Positions 61,114-64,000 of a DNA stretch of 64,000 nucleotides are shown piece after piece; positions within the stretch are counted from its first letter, which is position 1; each line of letters begins with the position of its first letter. Under the pieces are notes generated by a model. It had not been told where the DNA came from. It searched no databases and saw nothing but the letters and a program-made list of their open reading frames with translations. Source of the DNA: Lysobacterales bacterium. Lineage in GTDB: Bacteria; Pseudomonadota; Gammaproteobacteria; Xanthomonadales; UBA2363. The stretch spans positions 1 to 64,000 of the forward strand of contig JAHCAT010000011.1 of assembly GCA_019634735.1 (NCBI GenBank). Reading direction: 5' to 3'. A program made the position numbers and the translations under genes.

Positions 61114-62016
61114 ATGAAGCACCACCGCACTGCCCGCATCGCCGCCGTCGCCCTGGGCCTGGCCCTGTCCGGACTGGCCGTCGCCGCACCCCGGGACTTC
61201 CAGGGCCTGGCGGTCGAGGTTCGCGGCGAGGGCCGCCCGGTCCTGATGATCCCCGGCCTGAACTCCCCGGCCTCGGTCTGGGACGACACCTGTGCCGCCC
61301 TGCAGGCCGACGGAGTCGCCTGCCACCTGGTGCAGTTGCCGGGCTTCGCCGGGCATGCGGCCCTGACCGACGTCACCGACGAGGACGGCTTCCTGGCGCC
61401 GATGCGCGATCGCCTGCTCGCCTACGTGGCGCATGCCGGGCTGGACAAGCCGGCCGTGGCCGGCCACAGCCTGGGTGGCGTCCTGGCCCTGATGATGGCG
61501 ATCGAATCGCCGGCCTCGGTGGGCCCGCTGCTGATCGTCGACTCGCTGCCGTTCTTCCCGGCGGCGATGAACGCCCAGGCCACCGCGCAGACCATGCGGC
61601 CGATGGCCGAAGCGATGCGCACCGGCATGCGCGCGCAGTCCGACGAGGACTACGCCGTGCAGGCACGCGCCCAGGCCGGCATGGGCATGAGCAGCGACCC
61701 TGCCCGCACCTCGCGCATCCAGGACTGGACCGGCGCCAGCGACCGCGAGACCACCACCCGCGCCATGTTCGACATGTTCAGCACCGACCTGCGGCCGCAA
61801 CTGGGCCAGGTGCGCAGCCCGGTCCTGGTGCTGGGCGCCTGGGCCGCCTACGCGCCGATGGGTTCCACACTGGACAGCACGCGGGGCATCTTCGAGGCCC
61901 AGTACGCCACACTGCCCGGGGTGCGCATCGAGATGAGCGAGGCCGGCTACCATTTCCTCATGTTCGACGACCTCGACTGGCTGCTCGGCCACGCCCGCGG
62001 CCACCTGCTGCCGTGA
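61114..62016 (+). CDS. Exported alpha/beta hydrolase
   Basis: A 300-residue hydrolase with a signal peptide (about residues 1-24, AVA-AP). Oxyanion region LMIPGLNSPASVWDDTC, nucleophile in GHSLGG, and a late His in AGYHFLMFDD suggest a complete triad. It is the first gene of a three-gene run: its stop overlaps the GTG of the histidine kinase, which overlaps the response regulator. The hydrolase may make or remove a signal sensed by the kinase, but this is inference. Strong ribosome site CTGGAGCCGACC before the ATG. Confidence 0.88.
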   Translation: MKHHRTARIAAVALGLALSGLAVAAPRDFQGLAVEVRGEGRPVLMIPGLNSPASVWDDTCAALQADGVACHLVQLPGFAGHAALTDVTDEDGFLAPMRDRLLAYVAHAGLDKPAVAGHSLGGVLALMMAIESPASVGPLLIVDSLPFFPAAMNAQATAQTMRPMAEAMRTGMRAQSDEDYAVQARAQAGMGMSSDPARTSRIQDWTGASDRETTTRAMFDMFSTDLRPQLGQVRSPVLVLGAWAAYAPMGSTLDSTRGIFEAQYATLPGVRIEMSEAGYHFLMFDDLDWLLGHARGHLLP

Positions 62017-63113
62017 CCCCGCAGGAGGCCGCCGCGGCGTCGGGCTGGCGCGCGCACCTGGTGCGCCAGCTCATCCACGCGGTGATCTGGGGCGGCTTCT
62101 GCGCACTGAGCATCTGGCTGTTCACTGCCAGCGCCGGTCTGTTCTCCGGGCTGGTGGTCATCGCGGTCGTGCTCTCGGCCGGTCTGTGGATGAGCAGCGA
62201 GGCGACGCGCGCCCTGGTGCTGCGCCGTGGCTGGCTGGCCCTGTCGCCGCTGGCGCTGGCGTGGCGCCTGATCCTGGTCGTCGCCGCGCTGGCGGCGGCG
62301 ATCCAGGCGCTCATCCACCTGGTCCTGGCCACCGGGCTGGCGCTGGGCTGGCTGCGCATGCCGGTCCAGGGCGCCGGCTACGGCCCGGGCGCGATCGCCG
62401 TCTACTGGTTCAACACCGCGGTCATGCTGCTGTTGTGGACCGCGGTCTGGGCCGGTCAGGCGGCGCAGCGGCAGTCCCGGCGCGACTCCATGGGCCGGCT
62501 GCAGGCCGAGGCCGAGCGGCGCCGGCTGGAGCTGGACCTGCTGCGCGCCCGGCTCAACCCGCATTTCGTGTTCAATGCCCTCAACAACGTGCGCGCCCTG
62601 ATCAACGAGGATCCGGCGCGCGCCCGCGAGCTGGTCACCCGCCTGTCCAACACCCTGCGCCACGCCCTGCAGCACAGTCAGCGCGAGCGCGTGACCCTGG
62701 CCGAGGAGTGGGCGGTGATGCAGGACTACCTGGCCGTCGAGGCGGTGCACTTCGAGCAGCGCCTGCAGGTGGACGCCGGGCTCGACCCGGCCCTGGCCGG
62801 CTTCGAGCTGCCGCCTATGTTCCTGCAACTGCTGGTCGAGAACGCGATCAAGCACGGCATCGCGCGCACGCCGGGCGGCGGGCTGCTGCAGGTCGCCGCG
62901 CGCCGCGGTGAGGCGGGCGGCCTGCACCTGACGGTGGAGAACCCGGGGCACCTGAAACAGGTCGACGAGGTTGTGTCCGAGCCCTCCCCCACCGGGGGTG
63001 TCGGCCTGGCCTGGTTGCGGACGCGGATCGCCGGCCTCGGACCGGCGGCGCGCTTCCGTCTGTGGTCGCCGCAGCCGGGCCGGGTCCGCGCCGAACTGGC
63101 GTTGCCGGCATGA
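62013..63113 (+). CDS. LytS/AlgZ-type sensor histidine kinase
   Basis: A 366-residue membrane histidine kinase. Four predicted membrane segments (about residues 20-145) precede the His_kinase domain with the signature ARLNPHFVFNALNNVRAL (phospho-acceptor His), then the ATPase part with ENAIKHG and GGVGLAWLRTRI. The start is GTG, overlapping the hydrolase stop (GTGA). It pairs with the LytTR regulator that follows. The signal is unknown. Confidence 0.92.
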   Translation: MTPQEAAAASGWRAHLVRQLIHAVIWGGFCALSIWLFTASAGLFSGLVVIAVVLSAGLWMSSEATRALVLRRGWLALSPLALAWRLILVVAALAAAIQALIHLVLATGLALGWLRMPVQGAGYGPGAIAVYWFNTAVMLLLWTAVWAGQAAQRQSRRDSMGRLQAEAERRRLELDLLRARLNPHFVFNALNNVRALINEDPARARELVTRLSNTLRHALQHSQRERVTLAEEWAVMQDYLAVEAVHFEQRLQVDAGLDPALAGFELPPMFLQLLVENAIKHGIARTPGGGLLQVAARRGEAGGLHLTVENPGHLKQVDEVVSEPSPTGGVGLAWLRTRIAGLGPAARFRLWSPQPGRVRAELALPA

Positions 63114-63832
63114 GGCGCCTGCGTACACTGTTGGTCGACGACAGCCGGCTGGCGCGCGGCGAACTGCGCACCCTGCTGGCCGCCCACGCCGAGATCGATG
63201 TAATCGGCGAGGCCGACGACGTCGAGGCCGCGGTGGTCGCCGTGACCGGGCTGCAGCCGGACCTCCTGCTGCTCGACATCCAGCTGCCCGGCGGCAGCGG
63301 CTTCGACGTCCTGGAGCGTCTGCCACGCGTGCCGGCGGTGGTGTTCTGCACCGCCTACGACCAGCACGCCGTGCGCGCCTTCGAGGCGAATGCGCTCGAT
63401 TACCTGCTGAAGCCGGTCGAGCCGGCGCGGCTGGCCCAGGCGCTGGCACGCGTGCTGCAGCGCCCGTCCGAACAACCCGCGCCGCGCGGCACGCCACTGG
63501 TCGCCGGCGACCCGGTGTTCCTGCGCGACGGCGAGCGCTGCTGGTTCCTGAAGGTCGGCGAGATCAGCCATATCGAGATCGACGGCAACTACGCGCACGT
63601 GCACTTCCGCGGCCAGCGCGCGCTCGTGCAGCGCTCGCTCGCCCTGCTCGAGGAACGCCTGGATCCGGCCGCGTTCTTCCGGGCCAGTCGCGCCGTGCTG
63701 GTCAACCTGCGCCACGTCCGCAACGTGGAGCCGGGCGTCGGCGACGGCTACGTCCTGCACCTGGAGGGCGGTGCCCAGGTCGAGGTGTCGCGCCGGCAGG
63801 CCCGGGAGTTCCGCGAGCGGCTGGCGCTCTAG
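63110..63832 (+). CDS. LytTR-family response regulator
   Basis: A 240-residue regulator. An N-terminal receiver domain with VDD at the start, phospho-acceptor Asp56 (LLLLDIQLPGG), Thr/Tyr switch (FCTAYD) and Lys in YLLKPVE is followed by a LytTR DNA-binding domain at about 140-235 (VGEISHIEIDGNYAHVHF, VNLRHVRNVE). LytTR domains bind DNA with a beta-fold rather than a helix. ATG overlaps the kinase stop by four bases. Targets are unknown; autoregulation is common. Confidence 0.93.
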   Translation: MRRLRTLLVDDSRLARGELRTLLAAHAEIDVIGEADDVEAAVVAVTGLQPDLLLLDIQLPGGSGFDVLERLPRVPAVVFCTAYDQHAVRAFEANALDYLLKPVEPARLAQALARVLQRPSEQPAPRGTPLVAGDPVFLRDGERCWFLKVGEISHIEIDGNYAHVHFRGQRALVQRSLALLEERLDPAAFFRASRAVLVNLRHVRNVEPGVGDGYVLHLEGGAQVEVSRRQAREFRERLAL

Positions 63833-64000
63833 GCGCGAACCGGCACCGCCAGCCCGGCTGCTGCGCACCTAGCGACTCATGATGGGGCCGTTGGGTGCGG
63901 GCTTGCGAGAGCCTCGACGCAACCAACTTCTCCACCGGCCTCGGCCGCCCGATTGCCCATGCGCGGCGACAGGGGGGGCAGAGGCGGCTGGGGCCGCGCG

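Noticed and set aside
1..64000. tRNA, rRNA or tmRNA genes
   Set aside because: No T-loop-like GTTCGAATC/GTTCRANYC in a cloverleaf context and no rRNA-like segment was seen on either strand.

Overview
The window is GC-rich chromosomal DNA from a gammaproteobacterium, most likely of the Lysobacterales (Xanthomonadales). The pointers are a three-part putative peptide-modification locus that I know only from Xanthomonadaceae relatives, a cytochrome c5-type protein, a tsaD/rpsU/yqeY neighbourhood, and several secreted proteins ending in a GFE tail. I cannot resolve the genus. No rRNA, tRNA, insertion sequence or CRISPR array was seen.

Layout. 0.5-2.7 kb: secreted S9 peptidase. 2.8-7.6 kb: the most interesting block, a putative RiPP system with a cyclase-like/TPR membrane protein, two small paralogous precursor peptides related to nitrile-hydratase leader peptides, and a SagB-like dehydrogenase. 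7.7-11 kb: cytochrome c5, ExeM-like extracellular nuclease lipoprotein, DUF442 phosphatase-like lipoprotein. 11.4-16.6 kb: TetR-adaptor-RND efflux operon with a perfect palindrome upstream of the repressor. 16.8-21.4 kb: hydrolase, zapE and two tandem paralogous membrane proteins in one overlapping run. 21.5-27.2 kb: M20 amidohydrolase, a PAS-GGDEF-EAL protein and a lipoprotein. 27.8-30.7 kb: HiPIP, a DUF4412 protein and a VWA protein. 30.7-35 kb: tandem aspartyl protease-PDZ diverging from an ArsR-like regulator, then gamma-glutamyltransferase. 35-40.5 kb: hypothetical proteins, a DUF2256 protein, a methyltransferase of different base composition and a large beta-propeller protein. 40.7-45 kb: PPTase, MidA-type methyltransferase, pteridine reductase-like SDR, repeat-rich spacer, AI-2E-type permease. 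45-50 kb: two secreted GFE-tailed proteins flanking a hicAB toxin-antitoxin pair. 50.4-55.8 kb: folate (folB, folK), tsaD, rpsU, yqeY-like and ubiquinone (ubiE) housekeeping genes. 56-64 kb: M1 and M28 peptidases, patatin, hydrolase, and a LytS/LytTR two-component pair.

How the genes work together. Many genes overlap by 4 bases (ATGA or GTGA), which implies compact operons. In the peptide-modification block, the two precursors are the presumed substrates, and the SagB-like oxidoreductase and cyclase-like protein the presumed maturation or regulatory partners. The intergenic spacers hold dispersed repeats: GC-rich paired palindromes (about 155-160 bp, two near-complete copies and two partial ones), seven-base CCCGGTC/CCCGAGT arrays in four places, and a 12/13-bp tandem array at 43.6 kb. 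Functions are assigned by reading motifs and recalling families; no database search was run.
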